The position numbers were made by a program, and so were the translations under genes. Of a stretch of 47,599 bases of DNA, positions 1 to 8,046 are shown in pieces. The notes beneath the pieces are model-generated. The model had not been told where the DNA came from. It was given only the letters and a program-made list of their open reading frames with translations, and did no database searches. The stretch lies in NCBI RefSeq assembly GCF_001435235.1, contig NZ_AZGB01000029.1, positions 15,515-63,113 of the forward strand, given 5' to 3'. Origin of the DNA: Liquorilactobacillus ghanensis DSM 18630. Lineage in GTDB: Bacteria > Bacillota > Bacilli > Lactobacillales > Lactobacillaceae. Every line of letters begins with the position of its first letter. Within the stretch, counting starts at the first letter, position 1.

Positions 1-55
1 GATTTAATAAATTGAAATGATTTACGCTCAGGGGTATTTTTAAAGATTAATATTT

Positions 56-96
56 AGACGCAAGTGTTGTTTTAAAGCAGCTTGAGTCTTTTTTTG
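56..96 (+). terminator. Intrinsic terminator of a gene to the left of the window
   Basis: AGACGCAAG (56-64) pairs with CTTGAGTCT (81-89) with one internal mismatch, followed by a run of seven T. No gene precedes it in the window, so it probably ends transcription entering from the left. Confidence 0.6.
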
Positions 97-172
97 TTTT
101 GAATTAAAAATAAAAAGGGTAATAAAATAGATTAAAATTTGATTGATTAAAATAAAAGTAAACCATATAATA

Positions 173-226
173 AAGATTAATGGTCACTGGCACTTATTGG
201 ATAAGATAATCGGTGCTGAACAATAA
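173..226 (+). pseudogene. Remnant of a glucan-binding-repeat gene (C-terminal tip)
   Basis: Read from 173, the frame gives KINGHWHLLDKIIGAEQ and then TAA. This matches the end of the downstream repeat protein, which has KINGHWYLFDK in each unit and GAEQ followed by a stop at its C-terminus. The frame further upstream has no start and no recognisable repeat. This is what a deleted or decayed paralogue would leave after losing everything but its last repeat. Function is lost. Confidence 0.7.
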
Positions 227-241
227 AAATCAGCACTAATT

Positions 242-279
242 AAAAGGAGTTAACCAAATTAGTGATTAACTCCCCTTTT
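242..279 (+). terminator. Terminator-like hairpin behind the repeat-gene remnant
   Basis: AAAAGGAGTTAA (242-253) pairs with TTAACTCCCCTTTT (266-279), with two extra C in the right arm. It lies just after the remnant at 173-226 and just before the split surface protein, so it probably ended the lost gene. Confidence 0.55.
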
Positions 280-348
280 GATAATTAATTCTTTTTAAGC
301 TTGAACTGGTATGAATTTAAAAACTTAATAAAAAGTGGGGTAAATGAA

Positions 349-1802
349 GTGAACGAAAATAAAAAGAAAAGTACCAAGAAGATTATTACAGCTACGGCAG
401 TTACGATTGGAGTAACTGCTTTAACAACAATGGCTCCTTTAGCTCAAGTACCTGGAGTTACTAATCATGAACCTAATACAACAATTAAAGCCGCTGCTAT
501 TTCTAAGTCACAAGTTGCATTACAGTATGGTACATTAAAGGTTGCAATGAAAGGCCCTACTGGTCATGTATACCCTGCCGGTACCCAAGTAGTCCGTCAT
601 TCGTCAACTGGTGATTCTAATTCTAACTTTGAAGAGAACTTCTTTTTAGCAATGGTTTCAACTGGACCATCACCTATTGGAGGTATGCAACCAGTTGTAG
701 CCGGTGAGATTAATACTCAATATGTTACAATTACAAATACTGTTGTGGAAACTGTACCTTCTGATGAAACCGTAATTTTAAATAATATCACAGAAGCTGA
801 TTACAATAATGGTGGTGCATTTACCCCTGCTACTCAGGCTCAGGTTGATAAAACAGCTTTAAATGCTGCAGTTTCTAAAGCTCAAGGAATTTTAAATGGT
901 GATACATCTAAGTATACTGACAATTCTGTTAATACTATGAAGACTGCATTATCTAATGCTCAATCTATTGCTGCGAATAGCAATACAACCCAAGCTCAAG
1001 TTGACTCTGCTGCAAGTACATTGAATTCTGCTATCAAAGGTTTACAAGATAAACCAAGCAATCAAAATGGGCAAACTAATGGGAATACACCAACTAACAA
1101 GAACGGCCAAGTTAACGAAAATGGTCACTGGTATCTGTATAAAAATGGTGTTAAACAAACAGGCATGCAGACGATTCCAGACCAGCATAAGACAGTCTAC
1201 TATAATTCAAATGGTCAAATGCAGTATGGTCAGCAAAAGATCAACGGTCACTGGTACTTATTTGACAAACCGGAGCAATGAAGACGGGCATGCAGACGAT
1301 CCCAGAACAGCATAAGACAGTCTACTATAATTCCAATGGTCAGATGCAATATGGTCAGCAAAAAATTAACGGTCACTGGTACTTATTTGACAAAGCAACC
1401 GGAGCAATGAAGACGGGCATGCAGACGATCCCAGAACAGCATAAGACAGTCTACTATAATTCCAATGGTCAGATGCAATATGGTCAGCAAAAAATTAACG
1501 GTCACTGGTACTTATTTGACAAAGCAACCGGAGCAATGAAGACTGGCTTACAAGCAATTTCCGACCAACATAAGACAGTCTACTATAGTTCCAACGGTCA
1601 AATGCAGTATGGTCAGCAAAAGATCAACGGTCACTGGTACTTATTTGACAAAGGAACTGGCGCAATGAAGACCGGTTTACAGACTATTCCAGAACAGCAC
1701 AAAACTGTTTATTACAATGGCCAAGGTCAAATGGTCTATGGTACCCAGAAAATCAATGGGAAAACTTATCATTTTAACCAAGTAACTGGTGCTGAACAAT
1801 AA
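349..1802 (+). pseudogene. Secreted FIVAR and glucan-binding-repeat surface protein, split by a frameshift
   Basis: One frame runs to a TGA at 1279-1281 and a second runs from ATG 1278 to TAA at 1802; together they would make about 485 residues. I chose GTG 349 because it begins a good signal peptide (NENKKKSTKK, then a hydrophobic stretch to about residue 30). The in-frame TTG at 301 has no ribosome site and may instead be a -35 box. After the signal comes an unrecognised domain, then a FIVAR-like helical module (about 840-1045, with paired AALNAAVSKA/TALSNAQSIA-type helices), then five units of a 43-residue repeat containing QMQYGQQKINGHWYLFDK. Such repeats form glucan- or cell-wall-binding solenoids in glucansucrases and lysozymes of lactobacilli. 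No catalytic domain or LPXTG anchor is visible. Relative to its sister repeats, the first unit lacks GCAA after GACAAA near 1269, causing the break. The stop and restart overlap as ATGA, so reinitiation is conceivable, but the second part would have no signal peptide. Confidence 0.75.
1153..1793 (+). repeat. Five tandem 129-bp glucan-binding repeat units
   Basis: Units begin at 1153, 1278, 1407, 1536 and 1665. The spacing is exactly 129 bp except for the first, which is 125 bp because of the 4-base deletion. The units at 1278-1406 and 1407-1535 look identical base for base, which points to recent duplication; the last unit is the most diverged and ends the protein. Confidence 0.9.
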
Positions 1803-1807
1803 AAAAT

Positions 1808-1985
1808 GGGTCTCCGTCAAACTATAGTGGTGGAGCTAGGAAGTCCTCAAAATGGGGGCTTCTTTATTTTAAAATCAAAATGATTCTGGCATAAAAATGA
1901 TCCATATTTTTGAATCCATAACAGATACGTTTAAGTGCTTTGATTTTACGATTGATTCCTTCGATTGGTTTTATGGCTCCGACAA
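1808..1985 (-). mobile_element. Truncated ISL3-family insertion sequence (transposase C-terminus and one end)
   Basis: On the minus strand, about 1985 down to the stop at 1866-1864 encodes GAIKPIEGINRKIKALKR and then ICYGFKNMDHFYARIILI. This is the conserved C-terminal tail of ISL3-family transposases (GPIEGINRKIKxIKR...GYRN...HFxxRI). The outer end at 1808 begins GGGTCTCCGTCAAA, which resembles the terminal inverted repeats of this family. No upstream transposase sequence and no second end remain, so the element is dead. It starts five bases after the stop of the surface-protein gene. Confidence 0.7.
1840..1870 (+). terminator. Terminator hairpin at the IS end
   Basis: GAAGTCCTC (1840-1848), a 5-base loop, then GGGGGCTTC (1854-1862) and a T-rich tail. 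It lies inside the insertion-sequence remnant and could now serve the surface-protein gene. Confidence 0.5.
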
Positions 1986-2015
1986 TATACAGAAAGTATA
2001 GACCCATTCATTTGA

Positions 2016-2041
2016 GAGCGGAGTAATCCGCTCTTTTTTTG
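2016..2041 (+). terminator. Intrinsic terminator beyond the IS remnant
   Basis: GAGCGG, a 6-base loop AGTAAT, CCGCTC, then eight T. It may be the original terminator of the surface-protein gene, separated from it by the IS insertion (inference). I see no gene between it and pstS at 2329. Confidence 0.75.
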
Positions 2042-2240
2042 TTCAGTAAATTTATTTTTTGCTGTTTTAAGTAAATCGTAATTTAGATTTAACTTGAATT
2101 GCCATATATTAGCCATATCACAATTACAGACATTAAAAATACAAATAATTCAAGCTTTTAATGCTTGATATGAAATAAATTTTGGCGATTACCATTGATT
2201 ATGGATGTTGACAGCTTAATTGATAAGCAACGAAGATTTC

Positions 2241-2280
2241 TTTACACAACCGTTACATAAACACGTGCATGTTCTTTACA
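2241..2280 (+). promoter_or_regulatory. Possible PhoP boxes upstream of pstS
   Basis: TTTACA at 2241 and GTTACA at 2252 are 11 bp apart, start to start; a further TTTACA sits at 2275. PhoP of Bacillus binds TT(A/C/T)ACA-type hexamers with 11-bp periodicity upstream of pst. The position, 50-90 bp before the pstS start, fits. A TTGACA lies further up at 2208-2213 but lacks a convincing -10 partner. Confidence 0.4.
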
Positions 2281-2328
2281 TTCGAGTAATAAACTTAATT
2301 TGTAACAAGGAAAGGAAGAAAAAAGTTT

Positions 2329-3228
2329 ATGAAAAATCTCACCAAAATGGCTACGATTATTCTGGCAACATCAGCGCTTTTAGTTGGATGTGGCAAAGCA
2401 AATTCAAGTGCGAATTCATCATCTAAGGCATCATCAAGCACGGCAGTTTCCGGTAAAGTTACGATTGTTGGTTCAACTGCACTGCAACCATTAGTTGAAA
2501 AAGCTGCTGAAAATTATCAAGCTGACAATTCCAAGGTAAATATCACTGTTCAAGGTGGGGGCTCTGGAACCGGCCTTAGTCAGGTCCAATCAGGAGCAGT
2601 GACCGTTGGCAACTCAGACATTTTTGCTGAGCAGCAAAGTGGTATTAAAGCTAAGCAGCTGGTTGACCACAAGGTTGCTGTTGTTGGAATGGCTCCAGTT
2701 GTCAATAAGCAAGCTGGCGTTAAGAATGTAACAATGGATCAGTTGCGTGAAATCTTTACTGGGAAAATCACTAACTGGAAAGATGTTGGCGGCAAAGATC
2801 AAAGTATTGTTTTAATTAATCGACCTGAAGGAAGCGGCACGCGAGCAACTTTCGAAGGTGCAGTTATGAATGGTCAAACAGCTAAAAAATCACAGGAACA
2901 GGATTCTAACGGAACTGTTCAAAAAATGGTTGCTCAAACACCGGGGGCAGTTAGTTACTTAGCCTTCTCATATATCAAATCTGACATTCAAGCACTTTCA
3001 ATCGGAGGAGTTAAACCGACTGATGCAAATGTAACTAACAATAAATGGAAAATCTGGTCTTATGAGCATATGTATACTAAGGGACAGCCGAATAAAGTTA
3101 CTAAGAGCTTTTTGAACTATATGACTTCAGCTAAAGTTCAAAAGAGTCTGGTCAAAGATTTGGGCTATATCTCAATTGGTAATATGCACGTCCAAAAAGA
3201 TGCTTCAGGTAAGGTAACGTCGAAATAA
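2329..3228 (+). CDS. pstS: Phosphate ABC transporter substrate-binding lipoprotein PstS
   Basis: Captures inorganic phosphate outside the membrane and delivers it to the PstCA channel. The 299-residue product has a lipoprotein signal (MKNLTKMATIILATSALLVGC, lipidated Cys21) and a Ser/Thr-rich linker. Phosphate-binding loops are at GSTALQP (48-54), GGGSGTG (76-82) and RPEGSGTR (165-172). The start ATG follows AAAGGAAG. It is the first gene of the pst operon and is probably induced by phosphate limitation through the possible PhoP boxes upstream. Confidence 0.95.
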   Translation: MKNLTKMATIILATSALLVGCGKANSSANSSSKASSSTAVSGKVTIVGSTALQPLVEKAAENYQADNSKVNITVQGGGSGTGLSQVQSGAVTVGNSDIFAEQQSGIKAKQLVDHKVAVVGMAPVVNKQAGVKNVTMDQLREIFTGKITNWKDVGGKDQSIVLINRPEGSGTRATFEGAVMNGQTAKKSQEQDSNGTVQKMVAQTPGAVSYLAFSYIKSDIQALSIGGVKPTDANVTNNKWKIWSYEHMYTKGQPNKVTKSFLNYMTSAKVQKSLVKDLGYISIGNMHVQKDASGKVTSK

Positions 3229-3245
3229 GAAATCGGTGAGCTCAA

Positions 3246-3413
3246 ATGGCAGTCGCACTGATTATTTTACAAATCGGACTGTTTATTTTAACAGCCATCG
3301 CATTAATAGCATATATTCATTTTGAATTAGTATGGTCTCAATTGATGGAAGTTGCCGGTGGGCTGATTATTATCGGGGCAACTTGCTTACTGATTTGGAA
3401 ATTAGTGAATTAG
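3246..3413 (+). CDS. Small two-helix membrane protein inside the pst operon
   Basis: A 55-residue ORF beginning MAVALIILQIGLFILTAIAL lies between pstS and pstC. Two hydrophobic segments (about 3-24 and 37-52) are joined by a short loop, YIHFELVWSQLMEVAG. The start ATG is preceded by a weak GGTGAG site. The gene starts 17 bp after the pstS stop and ends about 75 bp before the pstC start, filling the only sizeable gap in the operon. I do not recognise a family. A role next to the PstCA permease is inferred from position only. The composition is typical of a real membrane peptide rather than random DNA, but its expression is unproven. Confidence 0.5.
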   Translation: MAVALIILQIGLFILTAIALIAYIHFELVWSQLMEVAGGLIIIGATCLLIWKLVN

Positions 3414-3488
3414 TGCTTGAGGGAGCAAACAAAGCAGCGGCGGATGTTGTTTTGTTTACTCCCAATTTTTGATAGAAAGGTGAAGTTT

Positions 3489-4406
3489 ATGGATCCAATA
3501 AAAAATAAAATCCAAAATAGTTCCAGAGAAACCAGACAAGACTTACTGGGGAAAATTCTTTCTTACAGTTGTATTCTGTTAATTGTTTTGGTTGTATTAT
3601 CAATTTTTTTCTTCGTCGCTTCAAAAGGAATTGCAACTTTTACGGTTGATCATGGTAATTTTTGGACGTTTTTAACTGGTAAAACTTGGAATCCGATTGT
3701 TAACAATGCGAAAGGTCAACCGGAAATTGGAGCTTTGCCGATGATTGTGGGTTCATTTGGAGTAACGATTTTAGCAGCTTTATTTGCAACTCCATTTGCG
3801 ATTGGAACAGCACTTTACATGACTGAACTAGCTTCCAAACGCGGTGAACGGTTGCTTCAAAGTGTTGTTGAATTGTTAGTCGGCATTCCTTCGGTTGTTT
3901 ATGGTTTTATTGGTTTATCAGTGATTGTTCCTTTTGTCCGAAATCATTTTGGTGGTTCTGGTTATGGAATTCTATCAGGTTCATTTGTTTTGTTTGTAAT
4001 GATTTTACCAACAATTACTTCAATGACAGTTGATAGTCTGCGGTCAGTACCACGATTTTATAAAGAAGCTTCATTGGCTTTAGGTGCAACTAAATGGCAG
4101 ACAATTTATAAAGTTATTTTGCGTTCAGCAACTTCTGGAATTTTAACTGCTATTATTTTTGGAATGGCGCGAGCTTTTGGTGAAGCTTTAGCCGTTCAAA
4201 TGGTTATCGGTAATGCAGCCGTTATGCCGAAAAATCTTTTATCTTCGGCTTCAACCTTAACCAGTATTTTGACCATGGGTATCGGCAATACGGTTATGGG
4301 GACAGTTGGAAATAATGCTCTTTGGTCTTTAGCACTGGTATTGTTGCTGATGTCACTGTTATTTAACATTTTGGTTCGCTTAATTGGTCGAAAAGGAAGG
4401 ATGTAG
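3489..4406 (+). CDS. pstC: Phosphate ABC transporter permease PstC
   Basis: One of the two inner-membrane subunits of the phosphate channel. The start is ATG 3489 after GAAAGGTGA; an upstream in-frame TTG at 3417 would add 24 residues without a ribosome site. The 305-residue product has about six membrane helices and the permease/ATPase contact loop EASLALGATKWQT (EAA motif). It is followed by pstA after a single spacer base. Confidence 0.93.
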   Translation: MDPIKNKIQNSSRETRQDLLGKILSYSCILLIVLVVLSIFFFVASKGIATFTVDHGNFWTFLTGKTWNPIVNNAKGQPEIGALPMIVGSFGVTILAALFATPFAIGTALYMTELASKRGERLLQSVVELLVGIPSVVYGFIGLSVIVPFVRNHFGGSGYGILSGSFVLFVMILPTITSMTVDSLRSVPRFYKEASLALGATKWQTIYKVILRSATSGILTAIIFGMARAFGEALAVQMVIGNAAVMPKNLLSSASTLTSILTMGIGNTVMGTVGNNALWSLALVLLLMSLLFNILVRLIGRKGRM

Positions 4407-4407
4407 T

Positions 4408-5301
4408 ATGAAAACTAAAATACAAAATAGAATTGCTTTGACAACGATTAGGATCATTGCTTTATTAGTTGTTTTCATCTTGATGTTCCTTTTAGGCGAT
4501 ATTTTGATTGCCGGCGTACCTCACATTTCATGGCATTTTTTAACTGCTCCATCACAGTCATTTACTAGTGGCGGCGGAATTGGTGTTCAATTATTTAATT
4601 CAATATATCTTTTATTTTTGACTTTGATAATTTCATTTCCAATTTCTTTGGGTGCTGGGATTTTTTTAGCAGAATATGCTCCTAAAAATTTTTTAACAGC
4701 AACTGTCCGGATGGCAATTGAAGTATTAAGTTCATTACCATCCGTTGTAGTTGGATTATTTGGTTTTTTGCTGTTTGTGGTACAAATGAAGATGGGGTTT
4801 TCAATTATTGCTGGTGCTATAGCATTAACCTTCTTTAATTTACCGTTATTAACTAGAAACATTGAGGAATCTTTAACAGCAGTTCCTGATTTGCAACGTG
4901 AAGCCGGGATGGCATTAGGTTTGTCCAAATGGCGGACTGTCACCCGAATCGTTTTACCGGAAGCCTTGCCGGGAATTATTACGGGGGTTGTTTTAGGAGC
5001 TGGGAGAGTCTTTGGCGAAGCGGCGGCTTTGATTTATACCGCTGGGCAAAGTGCTACTAATATTGACTTTACGCAATGGAATCCGCTGAATTCAGCCAGT
5101 CCTTTGAATTTAATGCGTCCGGCTGAAACTTTAGCAGTTCACATTTGGAAGATCAATTCAGAAGGAGTTATGCCAGATGCTAGTGCTGTTTCAGCTGGCT
5201 CTTCAGCTGTTTTGATCATTGCTGTTTTATTCTTTAATCTGCTCGCAAGGTTATTGGGCAATGCATTGTATCGCAAATTAACTGCGACAAAGAACAGATA
5301 G
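4408..5301 (+). CDS. pstA: Phosphate ABC transporter permease PstA
   Basis: Second membrane subunit of the phosphate channel, 297 residues, with about six helices and the EAA loop REAGMALGLSKWRT. The start ATG 4408 follows AAGGAAGG, which lies inside the end of pstC, so translation is probably coupled. An earlier in-frame start at 4384 is unlikely because it lacks a ribosome site. Confidence 0.93.
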   Translation: MKTKIQNRIALTTIRIIALLVVFILMFLLGDILIAGVPHISWHFLTAPSQSFTSGGGIGVQLFNSIYLLFLTLIISFPISLGAGIFLAEYAPKNFLTATVRMAIEVLSSLPSVVVGLFGFLLFVVQMKMGFSIIAGAIALTFFNLPLLTRNIEESLTAVPDLQREAGMALGLSKWRTVTRIVLPEALPGIITGVVLGAGRVFGEAAALIYTAGQSATNIDFTQWNPLNSASPLNLMRPAETLAVHIWKINSEGVMPDASAVSAGSSAVLIIAVLFFNLLARLLGNALYRKLTATKNR

Positions 5302-5316
5302 GAGGAAAATGGCTAA

Positions 5317-6126
5317 ATGGATGTTGGAAAGTATAATTTAAATGAAAATAATATTTTAAATTTTTCTCCAGAAGAACACGAGATTGCAATTGCTACACAA
5401 AATTTGGAAGTGTTTTATGGAAAAAAGCAGGCAATTTTCAATGGAAATCTACAATTTGAACGATATCGAATTACCTCTTTAATTGGAGCATCTGGTTCTG
5501 GAAAATCGACTTATTTGCGTTCTTTGAACCGAATGAATGATGATATTGCTCAAGTTAAAGGTAAAATTATCTATCGCGGATTAGATGTTAACAGTCCGAA
5601 AATAAACGTTTACGAGATGCGTAAACATATTGGAATGGTTTTTCAACGGCCGAATCCGTTTTCGAAATCAATTAGATCAAATATTACTTTTGCTTTAAAA
5701 CAAAATGGCATCAAAGATAAGCAGCGATTGAACCAGATCGTTGAATCCAGCTTGAAAGATGCTGCTTTGTGGGACGAGGTTAAGGATGATTTAGATAAAA
5801 GTGCTTGGGCATTATCAGGTGGTCAGCAGCAACGACTATGCATAGCAAGAACAATTGCTATGAAACCAGACATTTTATTGTTAGATGAGCCGGCGAGTGC
5901 TTTGGATCCGATTTCGACCAGTAAGATTGAGGAAACCTTAATTGAACTGAAGAAAAAATACACTATTATTATAGTTACGCATAATATGCAACAGGCTTCA
6001 CGAATTAGCGACTACACAGCTTTCTTTCATTTAGGACATATCTTAGAGTATGATAAAACCAAACATTTATTTACTACTCCGAAGATAACGGCGACAAATG
6101 ATTATATCTCGGGTAACTTTGGTTAG
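5317..6126 (+). CDS. pstB1: Phosphate ABC transporter ATPase PstB (first copy)
   Basis: ATPase that powers PstCA, 269 residues. It shows Walker A GASGSGKST, the Q-loop MVFQRPNPF, signature LSGGQQQRL, Walker B ILLLDEP and the switch His in IVTHN. The N-terminus is about 20 residues longer than in the second copy. AGGAGG (5300-5305) serves ATG 5317; an ATG at 5309 in another frame would give only 10 codons. It is followed closely by a paralogous pstB, an arrangement common in lactobacilli and streptococci. Confidence 0.93.
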   Translation: MDVGKYNLNENNILNFSPEEHEIAIATQNLEVFYGKKQAIFNGNLQFERYRITSLIGASGSGKSTYLRSLNRMNDDIAQVKGKIIYRGLDVNSPKINVYEMRKHIGMVFQRPNPFSKSIRSNITFALKQNGIKDKQRLNQIVESSLKDAALWDEVKDDLDKSAWALSGGQQQRLCIARTIAMKPDILLLDEPASALDPISTSKIEETLIELKKKYTIIIVTHNMQQASRISDYTAFFHLGHILEYDKTKHLFTTPKITATNDYISGNFG

Positions 6127-6138
6127 GGGGAACAGTTG

Positions 6139-6894
6139 ATGGCAGAATTTATTGAAACGAAAGATGTTCACTTGTATTATGGTGAAAAAGAAGCTCTAAA
6201 AGGGATCAACTTGTCTTTTCCGGCTAAGGGAATTAATGCCTTGATTGGTCCGTCTGGTTGTGGGAAATCAACTTATTTGCGAACTTTAAATCGGATGAAC
6301 GATTTAATTCCAGGTGTTACGATGACTGGGAGCATCCAGATTAATGGTAAAAACATTTACAGTCCTAAAATGGATACAGTTGAATTGCGTAAAAAAATTG
6401 GGATGGTTTTTCAACAACCAAATCCATTTCCATTTTCAATTTATGATAACGTAACTTATGGATTGCGAATTGCCGGAGTTAAAGATAAACAGTTGTTGGA
6501 CAAGCGGGTTGAACAAAGCTTAAAACAAGCAGCTGTCTGGGATGAAATTAAAGATGATCTGCATAAAAGTGCTCTGTCACTTTCCGGTGGTCAACAACAA
6601 CGGGTTTGTATTGCTCGTGTTTTAGCGGTTAAACCGGATGTAATTTTATTAGATGAACCAACGAGTGCACTTGATCCGGTGTCTAGCGGTTTAATTGAAG
6701 ACATGCTGTTGACGATTAGGGATGAGTACACAATTATTATTGTGACACATAATTTGCAGCAAGCATCCCGAATTTCAGACCGAACTTCTTTTTTCTTAAA
6801 TGGTGAATTGATTGAAACGGGAAGAACCAAGGATATTTTTATGCGGCCACAGCAGCAAGCAACTGATGATTATATTAGCGGACGTTTTGGTTAA
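6139..6894 (+). CDS. pstB2: Phosphate ABC transporter ATPase PstB (second copy)
   Basis: 251-residue paralogue of the preceding ATPase, with [34 protein letters not shown] and [13 protein letters not shown]. The start is ATG 6139 behind TAGGGGGA; the TTG just before it is less likely. The two copies may pair as a heterodimer or serve different phosphate conditions; the sequence does not decide. Confidence 0.93.
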   Translation: MAEFIETKDVHLYYGEKEALKGINLSFPAKGINALIGPSGCGKSTYLRTLNRMNDLIPGVTMTGSIQINGKNIYSPKMDTVELRKKIGMVFQQPNPFPFSIYDNVTYGLRIAGVKDKQLLDKRVEQSLKQAAVWDEIKDDLHKSALSLSGGQQQRVCIARVLAVKPDVILLDEPTSALDPVSSGLIEDMLLTIRDEYTIIIVTHNLQQASRISDRTSFFLNGELIETGRTKDIFMRPQQQATDDYISGRFG

Positions 6895-6906
6895 GGAGGA
6901 AAAAGA

Positions 6907-7572
6907 ATGGCAAAAATCTTAGAAAAGCAATTAGCAAGTTTGCATCAAGACTTTGCATCAATGGGGCTTGAAGTGGCAACTGCAATTAAACGGGCAGCCC
7001 AAGCTTTTAAACAACAAGATCAACAATTGGCTAAACAAGTAGTCGATCATGATTTACAGATCAATCAGCAAGAAATCTACCTAGAAAAAAAAGCCGCCCA
7101 AGTAATTGCTTTACAGCAGCCGGTTTCAAGTGATTTGCGAATTTTAATTACAATTTTAAAAGCCAGTTCAGATCTTGAACGAATTGGCGATCATGCGGCT
7201 AGTTTTGCCCGGGCAACATTACGAATCCCTGCGGATAAGAAAAATTCATTAATTGAAGATGCAATTGCTGAAATGAGTCAGCATGCTTATGAAATGCTGC
7301 AGCAGGTAATTCATGCTTACGTGAACAACGATGAAAAATCAGCTCGGCAAATTGCTCAAGCTGATTCTAAAACAGACGATTATTTGCGGCTGATTCGGAA
7401 AGAAGCGATGAGTTGTATGCAGACGGATCCGGATTTTGTTAATGTCGGAACGGAGTACATTGTAGTTGCGGCCCATATTGAGCGAATCGGTGATTATGTA
7501 ACTAATGTTGCCGAATGGATCGTTTATACTAATTCCGGCAAAATTGTTGAATTGGGTAGCGGCTGGTCTTAA
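6907..7572 (+). CDS. phoU: Phosphate uptake regulator PhoU
   Basis: Cytoplasmic three-helix-bundle protein that couples the Pst transporter to phosphate signalling. The 221-residue product has the two characteristic repeats, SSDLERIGDHAASFAR and AAHIERIGDYVTNVAEW, whose acidic residues bind metal clusters. AAGGAGGAAA overlaps the end of pstB2. It is the last gene of the operon, and a terminator follows. Confidence 0.95.
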   Translation: MAKILEKQLASLHQDFASMGLEVATAIKRAAQAFKQQDQQLAKQVVDHDLQINQQEIYLEKKAAQVIALQQPVSSDLRILITILKASSDLERIGDHAASFARATLRIPADKKNSLIEDAIAEMSQHAYEMLQQVIHAYVNNDEKSARQIAQADSKTDDYLRLIRKEAMSCMQTDPDFVNVGTEYIVVAAHIERIGDYVTNVAEWIVYTNSGKIVELGSGWS

Positions 7573-7657
7573 AAATTTAAATTTATGACAGTTTAAGTCC
7601 GATTACTTAAATTTGGTCAATAGTTGAAGTACTAGAAAACTACAATTCAAAAACTCA

Positions 7658-7684
7658 AAAATCCCTTTATTAGGGGATTTTTTT
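7658..7684 (+). terminator. Terminator of the pst operon
   Basis: AAAATCCC, an 8-base loop, GGGATTTT and a T-rich tail, 86 bp after phoU. The rest of 7685-7970 is AT-rich and carries no gene I can support; the only structure seen is ATGTCAA (7817-7823) facing TTGACAT (7831-7837). Confidence 0.75.
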
Positions 7685-7972
7685 ATTTATAAGAAAATCC
7701 CTGAAATTGATTGCTAATATCGACAGTGTAATTTGCGTTAATTACTCCAGAGGTTGACCAGCAAATGATATAAATGTTAGATTATATGGGTAAAAAAGTG
7801 AACTTAAATTAGAGAGATGTCAATTTGTTTTTGACATTTTCCATGTAAATATGGCTTGCAATCGCCTGAGGTAATTAAAAATATTTTTGATCTGTTGGAG
7901 TTAAAACAGTATATTTGACAGCATTTTTATCACTTTGGATTTTAAAATAAAAAAGAAAAGCTCAAAATCAGA

Positions 7973-8001
7973 TTGAAATTTAAAATAAAATATGCTAATT
8001 T
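7973..8001 (+). promoter_or_regulatory. Promoter of the feo operon
   Basis: TTGAAA (7973-7978), a 17-bp spacer, and an extended -10 TGC-TAATTT (7993-8001). Transcription would start near 8008, at the Fur-type box. Confidence 0.6.
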
Positions 8002-8010
8002 AAAGTTAAA

Positions 8011-8025
8011 TGAAAATGATTCTCA
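8011..8025 (+). promoter_or_regulatory. Fur-type operator
   Basis: TGAAAAT-G-ATTCTCA fits the 7-1-7 Fur consensus TGATAAT-N-ATTATCA with one mismatch per arm. It covers the predicted start of the feo transcript, so iron-bound Fur would block transcription. Related Fur-family regulators (PerR, Zur) use similar boxes, but the gene content favours iron. Confidence 0.7.
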
Positions 8026-8046
8026 TTTATGACTGGAAGTGGAGAT

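Noticed and set aside
3417-3488. Longer N-terminus for PstC from TTG 3417
   Set aside because: No ribosome site upstream, whereas ATG 3489 has GAAAGGTGA and gives the normal family N-terminus.
5309-5341. Ten-codon ORF overlapping the pstB1 start, better spaced to AGGAGG than the pstB1 ATG
   Set aside because: It ends almost at once; the shared ribosome site still serves ATG 5317 at an acceptable distance, and I see no attenuation structure.
5317-6894. Two pstB genes as evidence of recent duplication or transfer
   Set aside because: The copies are clearly diverged and a double pstB is common in lactobacilli and streptococci; ordinary for the group.
7817-7837. ATGTCAA/TTGACAT inverted repeat between phoU and feoA as a possible operator
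   Set aside because: No promoter with a good -10 is associated with it and no gene follows within 180 bp; it may be chance in AT-rich DNA.
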